Shown here piece after piece: positions 17,658-25,945 of a DNA stretch of 64,000 nucleotides. The stretch covers positions 3,472,001 to 3,536,000 of the forward strand of contig OY970200.1 in the NCBI GenBank assembly GCA_963708235.1, read 5' to 3'. Both the position numbers and the translations under genes were made by a program. Origin of the DNA: G963708235 sp963708235 (lineage in GTDB: Bacteria > Actinomycetota > Acidimicrobiia > Spongiisociales > UBA5794). The notes under the pieces were generated by a model. It was given only the letters and a program-made list of their open reading frames with translations, searched no databases and was not told the DNA's origin. Position 1 is the stretch's first letter. Every line of letters begins with the position of its first letter.

Positions 17658-17927
17658 TCAGCGCGCCGACCCGACGATGGGCGCCACGGCGGCGGCCACC
17701 CCGAGTATCTCGGCAGGGTCGGCGCCGGCGGCTCGGGCGGCATCGACCAGGGTGCGGAAAGATGTCGCATCGCCAAGCGTGGCGATCAGTCCGGCGAGTT
17801 GCAGCAGAGAGGTACATCGATCGTCGAGCAGCGACAGCACGGTTGGCGTCCCGCTCATGACATCACTGAGCACCCGCTCGTCATTGAGCGTGAGCCTGCG
17901 CATCAACTCCTCATGTTCAGGGGTCAA
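17658..17927 (-). CDS. Short CMD-like helical protein upstream of the LuxR gene
   Basis: This 89-residue protein is helical and ends in ADPAEILGVAAAVAPIVGSAR, clearly related to the APTIGAARVV core of the CMD-like protein at 14795. It stops where that family normally continues for about 20 more residues, and it also lacks a CxxC. I prefer the TTG at 17927, which has GGAGAAG five bases before it. The longer ATG at 17963 would place the start almost on the inferred -10 region of the palindrome-linked promoter at 17986-18010. It is followed by the LuxR gene after about 120 bp and is likely its first co-transcribed partner. It may act as a small ligand-binding or regulatory protein; function unknown. 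Confidence 0.6.
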   Translation of the reverse strand: MTPEHEELMRRLTLNDERVLSDVMSGTPTVLSLLDDRCTSLLQLAGLIATLGDATSFRTLVDAARAAGADPAEILGVAAAVAPIVGSAR

Positions 17928-17985
17928 GGTTCTTCTCCAGACGATCGCGGCCGCCTCCCGCATCGTGGGCCAATCGTCCCGGCGG

Positions 17986-18010
17986 GGTCATCGCCCCCGG
18001 GGGATGAATC
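17986..18010 (-). promoter_or_regulatory. Shared palindromic operator, site 4 (CMD-LuxR operon)
   Basis: The minus strand reads TTCATCCCCCGGGGGCGATG, a long-centre variant close to site 1. It faces the CMD-like/LuxR operon, which would let the regulator control its own synthesis. Confidence 0.55.
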
Positions 18011-18028
18011 GCAGGCGACGACGATCCG

Positions 18029-18051
18029 GTTTCATCCTTGGCGGATGATGA
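18029..18051 (+). promoter_or_regulatory. Shared palindromic operator, site 5 (SHOCT gene)
   Basis: TTTCATCC-TTGGC-GGATGATG faces the SHOCT gene. TGTGAT begins about 19 nt after it, inside TTTGCTGGTGTGA (18063-18075), a 13-mer nearly repeated after site 2. Sites 4 and 5 are back to back in this divergent gap. Confidence 0.6.
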
Positions 18052-18233
18052 CCCTGCCCGCCTTTGCTGGTGTGATGGACCCATCACCGGACCAACAGGA
18101 GGTTCGCCACCAACGAACCGGTGAGAGGTGCTCGCTCCCATCCGGCCCACCGGGGGACTGACATCGCTGCTCGACGCGATCAATCTGCAACAAGTCACCT
18201 CCCTGCCGGGGGGTCGTTCACCGAGGAGGGCGT

Positions 18234-18611
18234 ATGCCGCTATTGGATCTGTTCTGGGCGATGCTGTGGTTCTACCTGTTCTTCATCTGGATCTGGCTCC
18301 TCATCCGCATCTTCGCCAACATCTTTGCGAGCAAGGACCTCTCGGGTGTCGCCAAGGCGTTGTGGACCGTCTTCGTGGTCGTCCTGCCGCTGCTCGGGGT
18401 GCTCATCTATGTGATGGCTCGGGGCACATCGATGCAGGAACGTGCGCTCAGTCAAGCTGCGGCACAGGAGCAGGCCACCCGTGAATACATCCAGGGTGTC
18501 GCCGCTGCACCGTCGACGGCCGACGAACTGGCCAAGCTCTCCCAGCTTCACCAGTCCGGGGTCCTCACCGAGCAGGAGTTCGCCGCCCAGAAGGCCCAGC
18601 TCCTGGGCTGA
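18234..18611 (+). CDS. Small membrane protein with PLDc_N-like helices and a SHOCT domain
   Basis: This 125-residue protein has two membrane helices in the first 65 residues (FWAMLWFYLFFIWIWLLIRIF, then a second near 38-60), resembling the phospholipase-D-nuclease N-terminal module. A linker follows, and a C-terminal SHOCT motif (ADELAKLSQLHQSGVLTEQEFAAQKAQLL). SHOCT is a short oligomerisation or membrane-association motif. GAGGAGG lies 6 bases before the ATG. The 183-base leader between the operator and the start holds no other gene. Its function is unknown, but similar proteins recur in actinobacterial stress-linked gene sets. Confidence 0.82.
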   Translation: MPLLDLFWAMLWFYLFFIWIWLLIRIFANIFASKDLSGVAKALWTVFVVVLPLLGVLIYVMARGTSMQERALSQAAAQEQATREYIQGVAAAPSTADELAKLSQLHQSGVLTEQEFAAQKAQLLG

Positions 18612-18817
18612 ACCGTCGATGGGATGCCTGCCGGTGGGGTCGGTCGGGATATGGTTCTGAACCGAGACCCGGACCGATGAGGTCGCACCCGGCGGCGGGC
18701 CCGAGCACCTCCGAGAGTCCTTCGACTGGTCGATCCGGGCGTTCCCACAGGGGTTCGCCCGGATCGACGTTTACGGATGGCAACAACAGGTGCCATCGCA
18801 AGAGAATGGAGGCAGCT

Positions 18818-19234
18818 TTGAGCAAAGCATCCAGAGCGGGGCGAGAGCCGAACGAGCCGGCGGCGAAATCGGCCGGCGCCGTCCCCGGGGTCGTGCTGTT
18901 CCCCGACGAGACGGTCGTGATGACCGCCCACCCGGGCCGGATCTCGACTCTCCCCAAGTATGTGGCCAGCCTCGGTCTCTACGAGTTGTGGCGAAAGCGC
19001 AATACGGCGATCGTCACCGATCGGCGCATTCTGTTCGGAAGCGGCATCTTCAGGCGCACCGAACAGTCGATACCTCTCATCAACGTCACCGATGTGGTGT
19101 ACACCCGTCGCGGGCTCAACTCCTATGCCGAGGTGGCCGTCACCGAACGTGGACGCACCAAGGTCAGAGAGGTCGGTCCCATGTCCGGACCCGCCGCCCG
19201 TCGCCTCGTCAGTGAGATCCTCAGGCGGACGTGA
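18818..19234 (+). CDS. PH-like domain protein (YdbS/bPH family)
   Basis: This 138-residue soluble protein is mostly one bacterial PH-like domain: GRISTLPKYV, then the helix LGLYELWRKRN, TAIVTDRRILFGSGIF, SIPLINVTDVVYTR and a C-terminal helix with ARRLVSEILRR. The TDRR...GIFRRT...IPL pattern is typical of bPH_2/YdbS-like domains, which usually bind at membranes. I choose TTG 18818 because GGAGG at 18808-18812 is ideally spaced before it; the ATG at 18806 overlaps that site. It follows the SHOCT gene by 206 bp. Role unknown. Confidence 0.72.
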   Translation: MSKASRAGREPNEPAAKSAGAVPGVVLFPDETVVMTAHPGRISTLPKYVASLGLYELWRKRNTAIVTDRRILFGSGIFRRTEQSIPLINVTDVVYTRRGLNSYAEVAVTERGRTKVREVGPMSGPAARRLVSEILRRT

Positions 19235-19235
19235 A

Positions 19236-19323
19236 CCCGGCAGGCATGGGGGTGGCGGCCGGGGATCCGGTCACGGGTCCCCGGCAGGCATGGGGGTGGC
19301 GGCCGGGGATCCGGTCACGGGTC
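19236..19323. repeat. Perfect 44-bp tandem duplication
   Basis: Two exact 44-bp copies (19236-19279 and 19280-19323) beginning CCCGGCAGGCATGGGGG. The second copy contains the last codons of the convergent SulP gene, so the duplication arose at that gene's 3' end. It lies directly after the PH-protein stop. Confidence 0.9.
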
Positions 19324-20961
19324 CGACCGTTCGCTCGGACGTCGGCCACCCGTACCGTCGGCGACCCAGGCGAGCGCCTCGTCGTTGGCCCGTCGCACGG
19401 TCTGGCCGACCCAGTCGTTACCCAGATAGATGTTCTCGTCGCCGATCGCCGGCAAGGTTCCCGTGACCTCGAGCTGGTGGCGGATCCGCTCGTTGTCCGT
19501 CACCAGCATGAACCTGCTCCCCACCGCCCCGAGTGCCGACGCATACCGCCGGAGCACGCTGATCAGTGTCGCTCCCGCATCGTCGGCGCCGCGGATCCGC
19601 AGCACGACCACGCTGTTGGTGGATTCGGGGGTGACGGCCGGCAACTGCGCCTCCAGCGACGGAGCGGCGGCGAAGAATATGCTCCCGTAAGGCTGGAGCA
19701 CCACCACCTCGGACGGAGGAACCACCGACGGTGGGTCGGTCTCACGCCAGCCCCCTTCGTCGACGAAGACCAGCCGCCTCATGGCGAGGCGGTTCGACTG
19801 GCGGGCGACGAACAAGATGATGGAGATCCCGACACCGACCAGAACCGCATACTGGAGCGGGATCAGCATGGTCAGCGCCAGGGTCGTCGACATCACGGTC
19901 AGCTGGATGGTCCCGGTCCTCGCAACCGACATCACCTTCGCCGGCTTGATGGTCCCGATGCCGATGACGATCAGCAGGGCAGCGAGGGCGGGCATGGCGA
20001 TGTAGCCGACGACCCCGCCCAGCAGCAGCACGACGATCGCCATCACCCCGCCGGCGACGAGCAGCGCCACCCGACTTCTTGCGCCTCCGGCGACCACCAG
20101 CGAGCTGGCGGACATCGAGCCTCCGACCGGCATCCCCTGGAAGAACCCGGCAACGACGTTGCCGGCGCCCTGACCGACGAAGTCCTGGGAGTCATCGGAG
20201 AAGGTGCCGTCCTCGTTGGGGATGCCGGCGGACACCCCGGCGCCCTGAACCAGCCCGACGAACGCCAGCGACAACGCCGGGATCAACAGGCTGGGCACCT
20301 CACCGAGCAGCGGCATGGTCAGGGCGGGCAGCGACCGGGGGAGATCGGCGATGTCGGCAACCAACTGGATATCGGACCCGAACCACCCGAGCAACGCCGC
20401 CAGCGCCGAACCGGCGACGACGGCGACCACCATGCCGAGCGCCCCGAGCACGGTCCGCTCCAGTATGACTATCAGTGCCACCGTGACCAGCCCGACCGTA
20501 ACCGTCGCCGGGTCGACGTGTCCGATGTGGAATATCAGGTCGAACGCCTTGACGACCCGGTTCGCCGCCTCGCTCTCGTAGCCGGTGAAGGTGCCCAGCT
20601 GCCCGAGCACGATGTTCAGTCCGACGGCGGTGATGAAGCCGGTCATCACCGAGGTGGAGACAAACCGGAGCAGCGAGCCGAGCCGGAGCAGACCGGCGAC
20701 GACCATCACCACCCCGGTCAGGATCGACAGGGTGAACAGGGCGCGGCCAGGGTCGGGGCGGGCGGCGAGACCCACATCGGCGACGATGATCGCCATCGCC
20801 CCGGTGGTCTGCACCGCCATGAACGACGAACTGGCGAAGAACGTTCCCCCGACCATTCCGTAGAGACACGCATACAGCCCGGCGACGGGGTTGACCCCGG
20901 CGAGCAATCCGCTCGCCAGGCCGTCCGGCACGCTCTCGACACCCAACACGACACCGGCCAT
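19315..20961 (-). CDS. SulP-family anion transporter with STAS domain
   Basis: This 548-residue protein has the SulP transmembrane domain, with Gly/Ser-rich helices including GVNPVAGLY, FFQGMPVGGSMSASSL and IPALSLAFVGLVQG. A cytoplasmic STAS domain occupies about 430-520 (VVLRIRGADDAGATL). SulP proteins move sulfate, bicarbonate or other anions. The frame continues upstream with SulP-like sequence (FRSLFRRDTLRDDA) but offers no ATG, GTG or TTG, so the annotated start at 20961 may be slightly short or an unusual start may be used. A palindromic operator and a TATCGT -10-like hexamer precede it. A sulfatase in the same block releases sulfate, so sulfate handling is a possible link; that is inference. 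Confidence 0.85.
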   Translation of the reverse strand: MAGVVLGVESVPDGLASGLLAGVNPVAGLYACLYGMVGGTFFASSSFMAVQTTGAMAIIVADVGLAARPDPGRALFTLSILTGVVMVVAGLLRLGSLLRFVSTSVMTGFITAVGLNIVLGQLGTFTGYESEAANRVVKAFDLIFHIGHVDPATVTVGLVTVALIVILERTVLGALGMVVAVVAGSALAALLGWFGSDIQLVADIADLPRSLPALTMPLLGEVPSLLIPALSLAFVGLVQGAGVSAGIPNEDGTFSDDSQDFVGQGAGNVVAGFFQGMPVGGSMSASSLVVAGGARSRVALLVAGGVMAIVVLLLGGVVGYIAMPALAALLIVIGIGTIKPAKVMSVARTGTIQLTVMSTTLALTMLIPLQYAVLVGVGISIILFVARQSNRLAMRRLVFVDEGGWRETDPPSVVPPSEVVVLQPYGSIFFAAAPSLEAQLPAVTPESTNSVVVLRIRGADDAGATLISVLRRYASALGAVGSRFMLVTDNERIRHQLEVTGTLPAIGDENIYLGNDWVGQTVRRANDEALAWVADGTGGRRPSERSDP

Positions 20962-21136
20962 GGCGTCGTCGCGCAGCGTGTCACGCCGGAACAGCGAACG
21001 GAACTCAGAAAAGGAGCGGATCTCGCACTCCCCACCGTCGCCGGGAGCGGGACCGGGAGCGGGACTCCCGGTTGCATTGCGGCGGCGACACGAAAAGTTC
21101 CATGGGGCCTCGACGATAGATCAGCGCGGGGGCCCG

Positions 21137-21161
21137 GGCCATCATCCGCTTCGGACGATCC
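21137..21161 (-). promoter_or_regulatory. Shared palindromic operator, site 6 (SulP)
   Basis: CCATCATCCG-CTT-CGGACGATCC. On the minus strand a TATCGT hexamer (21113-21118) begins 20 nt after the element, as at site 3. It leads toward the SulP gene. Confidence 0.7.
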
Positions 21162-21225
21162 ATTGAACCGGGGCGCCGGACCGCCCGTGATGAGCGTGTG
21201 TGCCACCGGGCGACGACTCCCCGGC

Positions 21226-23142
21226 TCAGCCGATCACCACCACCTGGTCGTCGGTAGAAAGGGTCACGGTCGCTGACTGGTGGGGGTTGAGGACCAGCTC
21301 TCCTCCGTTGCCGGCGGATCGACGCCACCCGATGGCCAGGTATCCGGCTGCGTATGCGGCGGCGAAGAGTTCGCCTGCCGTCACCGGTTGCGCCAGACCG
21401 AGGTTGGCGGCGGGGATCAGCGCCATGGAGGGGCCGTCACCACCGTAGAGCTGCAGGAGGACGGAGCGACGCCCCGGCGAATCTGCGAGCTGGGCCAGCA
21501 GATGATCGGCAATGGCCGGGCTGATCAGGTAGTCATCTCCGCCAACTTCCGCCAGCGGCGCATGGTCGACGTCGAGCAGTTCGACGAGCACTCTCGGCAG
21601 GGGAACCGCATCGGAAGCCTCTTCCCTGCGGATGATGGCGAGGGTGAGCAGGGTACGGGTGTCGGCCTCTTCCACCGTGAGCCGTCCCGTGTAGGCGAGG
21701 AGAATGATCGTCGTGGCGGGCGGAACCCGGTCTCGCCGGGGAACGCCGGACACACCCGACGCCGCGGTCAAGGTCACCCGGGAAGGGTCGATACCCGAGA
21801 TGGCGATCTCTTCGGGTCCGAGGATCTGAGGGTCGAAGACGACCTCGACCGTTGATGTCGCCTCGGCATGGCGGACCCACTCTTCGAGGAGCTCGGCGCC
21901 GAATGCGCTCCATCCGATGACAAGGAGATGCTCCGGATGAGGGCCGGAGGCCAGGTGCGCAGCCGTCGGGGGCGTGCCGTCGGAGCGTGGGCCGGGACGG
22001 GTGGGTGACGCGGCGACAGGCGCCCGCTCGAGGGCGGAAGCGTCGTCGGCGATCACGACGAGCCGGTCGCCGTCCTCGATGCGGGTATCGGGGGGAGGGT
22101 TCAGGTCGACGAGCCCGTCGGGTCGGATTCTGCCGAGAGGTCGGGCCTTGGCGTACCCGCCGACGAGCGCACCGAATGTCGCCCCGGTCAGTTCCTGGTC
22201 ACGCTGGATGTGGATGTCGCATCCGCGGAAATCGAGAAGCTCCCTGAGGACCGGGCCGAGGCCGGGTCGTCTCAGGACGAAGGCCGCGATCCGAGCAGCG
22301 GCCTGCGACGTCACCAGCGGGTGTACATCGGGACCGCAGGCGCGAACCAGTGTCGCCGCAGTCACCGCATCGTCCACCTCGACGATGACGGGTCGTCCCG
22401 CATACCCGCCGAGATGGGCACCGATCGCAAGCAGGATTCTCGATGTCAGGGTGACGTCCTCGCCGTCACCGGCCAGCACGATCACGGCGCGCGCCGTATC
22501 GAGACGAACCAACGCCAGATCGGAGGTGCGGGTGGGGTCGCCCGATCGAATGACGAGGCGGCTGCCGCGCCAGTCCTCGACGAGACGGCCGACCTCGTCG
22601 AACATCCCGGCGGGATCCCGGTCGGCCATGACAACGATGGCGTGTCCGCCGCGGCCGGCACCGGCGAGCACGAGCTGCGCCACCACGATCGGGAGTCGCT
22701 CCGAGTCCCCGAGCACCACGAAGTGGTCGGACTCGATGATGGCGCTCCGCCCCCGCTGCATGCGCTCGATCCGCTGTTCGACGCCTGCGGCGATCACACC
22801 GATCAGCGTGCCGGCCACCAGAAGCCCGAAGATGGTCACGAGCAGGGCGAGAACCCGTCTCCCCCATCCGACGTCCCCGGCCATGGTCCCCGGATCCATC
22901 ACCCGCAACAGGCTCTGCCAGAAGTCCTCCAGCAGACTCCCGCTATCGCTCCCGGCAAAGGTGACACCGAATGCCCATAACAGAACCGAACTGATCAGCA
23001 CGGCGGCGAGCGTCACCGCACCGAGCCACACCAGCGCCGCCCCGGTTCCCCTGGCGAGCAGGTTGTCGAAGCGGTAGCGGAGCCGGTGCCGGAGTCGACC
23101 GAATGGGGACGTCGCCATCCCCCGACCCTGCCTGCGCCTCAT
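21226..23142 (-). CDS. CASTOR/POLLUX-like ion channel protein
   Basis: This 638-residue protein resembles the CASTOR/POLLUX/SYM8 channel family. A first membrane helix lies near residues 36-58 and a second near 88-110. Between them is a pore-loop-like stretch ending DPGTMAGDVGWGRR, the family's hallmark. The rest is cytoplasmic, with two RCK-like nucleotide-binding repeats starting at HFVVLGDSERLPIV and HLLVIGWSAFGAEL. Plant members are nuclear cation channels and bacterial ones are little studied. The ATG at 23142 has GGAGCG upstream; an alternative ATG lies 8 codons in. No palindromic operator points clearly at it. The long open frame upstream of 23142 looks non-coding. Confidence 0.8.
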   Translation of the reverse strand: MRRRQGRGMATSPFGRLRHRLRYRFDNLLARGTGAALVWLGAVTLAAVLISSVLLWAFGVTFAGSDSGSLLEDFWQSLLRVMDPGTMAGDVGWGRRVLALLVTIFGLLVAGTLIGVIAAGVEQRIERMQRGRSAIIESDHFVVLGDSERLPIVVAQLVLAGAGRGGHAIVVMADRDPAGMFDEVGRLVEDWRGSRLVIRSGDPTRTSDLALVRLDTARAVIVLAGDGEDVTLTSRILLAIGAHLGGYAGRPVIVEVDDAVTAATLVRACGPDVHPLVTSQAAARIAAFVLRRPGLGPVLRELLDFRGCDIHIQRDQELTGATFGALVGGYAKARPLGRIRPDGLVDLNPPPDTRIEDGDRLVVIADDASALERAPVAASPTRPGPRSDGTPPTAAHLASGPHPEHLLVIGWSAFGAELLEEWVRHAEATSTVEVVFDPQILGPEEIAISGIDPSRVTLTAASGVSGVPRRDRVPPATTIILLAYTGRLTVEEADTRTLLTLAIIRREEASDAVPLPRVLVELLDVDHAPLAEVGGDDYLISPAIADHLLAQLADSPGRRSVLLQLYGGDGPSMALIPAANLGLAQPVTAGELFAAAYAAGYLAIGWRRSAGNGGELVLNPHQSATVTLSTDDQVVVIG

Positions 23143-23350
23143 CGACGCTCCGCTCCGTCGGTGGCCACAGAGGGCGACCCCACCTCCGGGTACGGGGCAG
23201 GAGACCCAGTCTGAGTGTGAACCACCTCTGACCTCCGGATCGGCGGCATTCGGTCGACAGTGTCCGGATCGTAGGCGCTCCGTTTCACGGCCGCCGTCCG
23301 TCACGACCGCAAGACCGACTCCCTGCGGCCGTGACGCGGAGGCCATACGA

Positions 23351-23374
23351 GTTTCGCCCCAACCGGATGATGCC
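23351..23374 (+). promoter_or_regulatory. Shared palindromic operator, site 7 with promoter (DUF2252)
   Basis: GTTTCGCCCC-AAC-CGGATGATG is followed after about 19 nt by GATACT (23393-23398), a good -10 hexamer, at the same spacing as sites 3, 5 and 6. It lies 165 bp upstream of the DUF2252 gene. Confidence 0.65.
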
Positions 23375-23538
23375 GCTCCGCCAACGAGTACCGATACTCC
23401 GACAAACTGGCCTCGCTCCTGCGCAGCCATCCGTGTGGGTTACCCCCGCTCCCCGGGCCGACCGTCGGGTGGGGCGGGGTCCGGGTCAGCAGCGATCACG
23501 GCGAGCCCGATCACAGGATTGACACAGAAGGTGGTCCG

Positions 23539-24958
23539 ATGGAAGCCAGCGAGGACGGCCCGATACTCAGCGACCATCCCAACCCGGCGGAGCGCGGCGA
23601 GTACGGGAGGAGCATCCGGCTTCGAGTCCCCAGGTCGGCGCTCGCCGCCGAACCGGATGCGACCGACCGTCCCGACCCGGTCGCCCTTCTCGAACAGCAG
23701 GCGGAGAGCCGCCTTGCTGACCTGGTGCCGCTGCGACACGGCCGGATGCTCACGTCGCCGTTTGCGTTCTACCGGGGCGGTGCCCTGCTGATGGCCTCCG
23801 ATCTGGCGGCTGCGCCGCGGACCGGGTTGATGGTTCAGCTCTGCGGCGATGCCCACCTCTCGAACTTCGGTCTCTATGCCGCCCCCGACCGCAGCCTGGT
23901 GTTCAGCATCAACGACTTCGACGAGACCCTGCCGGGCCCGTTCGAGTGGGACGTGAAGCGCCTCGTTGCCAGCTTTTCGATCGCCGGTCGCAGCCGCCAG
24001 TTCGATCTCCGGCAACGGAGCGAGGTCGCAACCGTTGCGGCGAAGTCCTATCGAAAGTCCATGGCCATCTTTGCGGGAATGAGGAACCTCGAGCTTCTGG
24101 TACGCCCGACTCGACGTCGACGACATCGTCCGCCAGTTCGGCGGTCAAGCCAGCTCGAAGCATCTGAAGGCGTTCGACCGTGTCGTCTCCAAGGCACGAT
24201 CGAAGGACAGCCTACGCGCCGCCGGACGACTGACCCGTGTGGTCGACGGGGATCTCCGGTTCGTCAGCGATCCTCCGCTCATCGTTCCCATCGAGGAGCT
24301 GGTGCCGGACCGTCAGGCTCACGAGGTGGAGGCCGAGGTGCGCCGAGCCCTGGACTCCTACCAGTCGACGCTTCCGCACGATCGGCGTCAACTGTTGCGT
24401 CGTTACCGCTATGCCCACCTGGCCCGCAAAGTGGTCGGTGTCGGAAGCGTGGGCACCCGGGCATGGGTGGTGCTGATGATCGGTCGTGACAACTCCGATC
24501 CGCTGCTGCTCCAGTTCAAGGAGGCGCAGGCGTCCGTCCTCGAAACCTTCCTCGGCGCCAGCGAAATGGACAACCACGGCGAGCGGGTGGTGGCGGGACA
24601 GCGACTGATGCAGGGCGCCAGCGACATCATGCTCGGGTGGCACCGCACCGCCGGTATCGACGGGGTGGAACGCGACTTCTTCGCCCGCCAGTTGTGGGAC
24701 AACAAGGGTTCGGCCGTGGTCGAGAACATGGATCCTGAACGCATGACGCTCTTCGCCCGGATGTGTGGGTGGGCCCTCGCCCGGGCACATGCGCGATCCG
24801 GCGATGCCATCGCAATTGCTGCCTACCTGGGGAGCGGTCCTCGCTTCGAGCAGGCCATGGCCCAGTTCTCGGAGGTCTACGCCGATCAGAACGAACGCGA
24901 CTATGCGGCAGTGCAGCAGGCGGTCATCGAGGGGCGGCTCGAAGTAACCTCCGGGTAG
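23539..24958 (+). pseudogene. DUF2252 protein, frameshifted
   Basis: The two halves of a DUF2252 protein of about 472 residues lie in different frames. The first half has LVPLRHGRMLTSPFAFYRG, LCGDAHLSNFG and NDFDETLPGPFEWDVKRL (read here as separate short motifs). The second resumes at WYARLDVDDIV and runs through QFKEAQASVLE to the end. Dropping one base in GAGCTTCTGG at 24091-24100 restores the frame exactly. DUF2252 proteins have a kinase-like fold with GDAHLSNF resembling a catalytic loop, and their role is unknown. AAGGTGG precedes the ATG. Whether this is decay or a base-calling error cannot be decided here. Confidence 0.82.
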
Positions 24959-24980
24959 ACCCCGGTCCGGCCGACCGGTG

Positions 24981-25643
24981 TCATCGAAGAATCCGCCAGG
25001 CCTCTCCGATCAGGCCGACCCCGAGGACCAGAAACACCGGGGTCAGCACGTAGTGGCCCTTGGTTGCTGCCAGCGTCCGCAACCTGTCCCGAAGACGGTC
25101 CGCCCGGTCTGCCGCCGCGGTGGCACCGAGGACAAGGGCGGCGATACCGCCACTGGCGATCACGACGAAAGCAAAGAACACCCCGGTCCGTCCCGCCGGC
25201 CCGGTACCTGCCCCTACCGACAGATTGGCGACGGCAGCGATGGTCACCGAGATCACCTTGGGGTTGGCGATGGCAAGGACCATCCCGAGCGCACCGGAGC
25301 GACCCAAGGAGAGTTCGTCGATTGCGGCCATCCACCGGGGCAGGTCATTGCGGTCGGGAACACCCTTGGTTCTCCACAATGCCACCGCAACGAGGATGGC
25401 GGCACACCCGACGAGAAGATCGAACCAACCCAACCATGGCAGGTCCCCCGTCACCGCCGACGGTAACAACCGGACCGAGACGATGATGATCAGGGAAAGC
25501 CCGATGATCCAGCCGACGAGCATGGCGGTTGCGTTCGCCACGCCACGATGTGAGCCGAGCACCGCAACCACGGCGAGCAGCGGCACCGGACTGAGCGCCA
25601 CCGCCACCGCATACGGACCGATCTCGGCAAGCGAACCAATCAC
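24981..25643 (-). CDS. GAP/LysE-like small transporter
   Basis: This 220-residue protein has six hydrophobic segments. SPVPLLAVVAVLGS near the N-terminus and IANPKVISVTIAAVANLSVG in the middle are typical of the GAP (Sap, sulfolipid-1-addressing) family, related to LysE exporters. Mycobacterial relatives are needed for export of glycolipids or peptidolipids to the cell surface. It probably begins at GTG 25643 with GAAAGG upstream. It converges with the DUF2252 gene (22-bp gap). Only a weak half-match to the block palindrome is seen before it. Confidence 0.8.
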   Translation of the reverse strand: MIGSLAEIGPYAVAVALSPVPLLAVVAVLGSHRGVANATAMLVGWIIGLSLIIIVSVRLLPSAVTGDLPWLGWFDLLVGCAAILVAVALWRTKGVPDRNDLPRWMAAIDELSLGRSGALGMVLAIANPKVISVTIAAVANLSVGAGTGPAGRTGVFFAFVVIASGGIAALVLGATAAADRADRLRDRLRTLAATKGHYVLTPVFLVLGVGLIGEAWRILR

Positions 25644-25843
25644 CCGAGGGACCTTTCGGTAGGGCGGTGGGGGCGACGTTTGGACGATTCCAAACCCGCA
25701 TACGCCTGCCAGACCCTACATCGGCCACCGGGCGATGTCCTGCTGCCCGCGGCCGGTGCGAAGACATCGTGGCTGATGCTGGTCGGTCCGGTCGGGGAAC
25801 CGCGGAGCCACGCTGCACCCGGCGTGTGGCGGCACCACGCGGG

Positions 25844-25868
25844 TTTTCGCCCGTTGTGGGTGATGACC
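25844..25868 (+). promoter_or_regulatory. Shared palindromic operator, site 8 (membrane protein)
   Basis: TTTCGCCCGTTGTGGGTGAT then GACC matches the long-centre variant of sites 1 and 4. It lies 78 bp upstream of the small membrane protein at 25946. The remaining intergenic DNA (25650-25945) holds no gene I can support. Confidence 0.55.
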
Positions 25869-25945
25869 GTGCGATGGTTCGATGGTCAACTCGAACCCGC
25901 AGAGCGCTGTCACCAATGCGATGGCCGTTACCCACGGGAGGATGC

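Noticed and set aside
25680..25740. A ninth copy of the block palindrome upstream of the GAP-family gene
   Set aside because: Only one half (GGACGAT) matches well and no -10 hexamer lies at the expected distance, so it was not counted.
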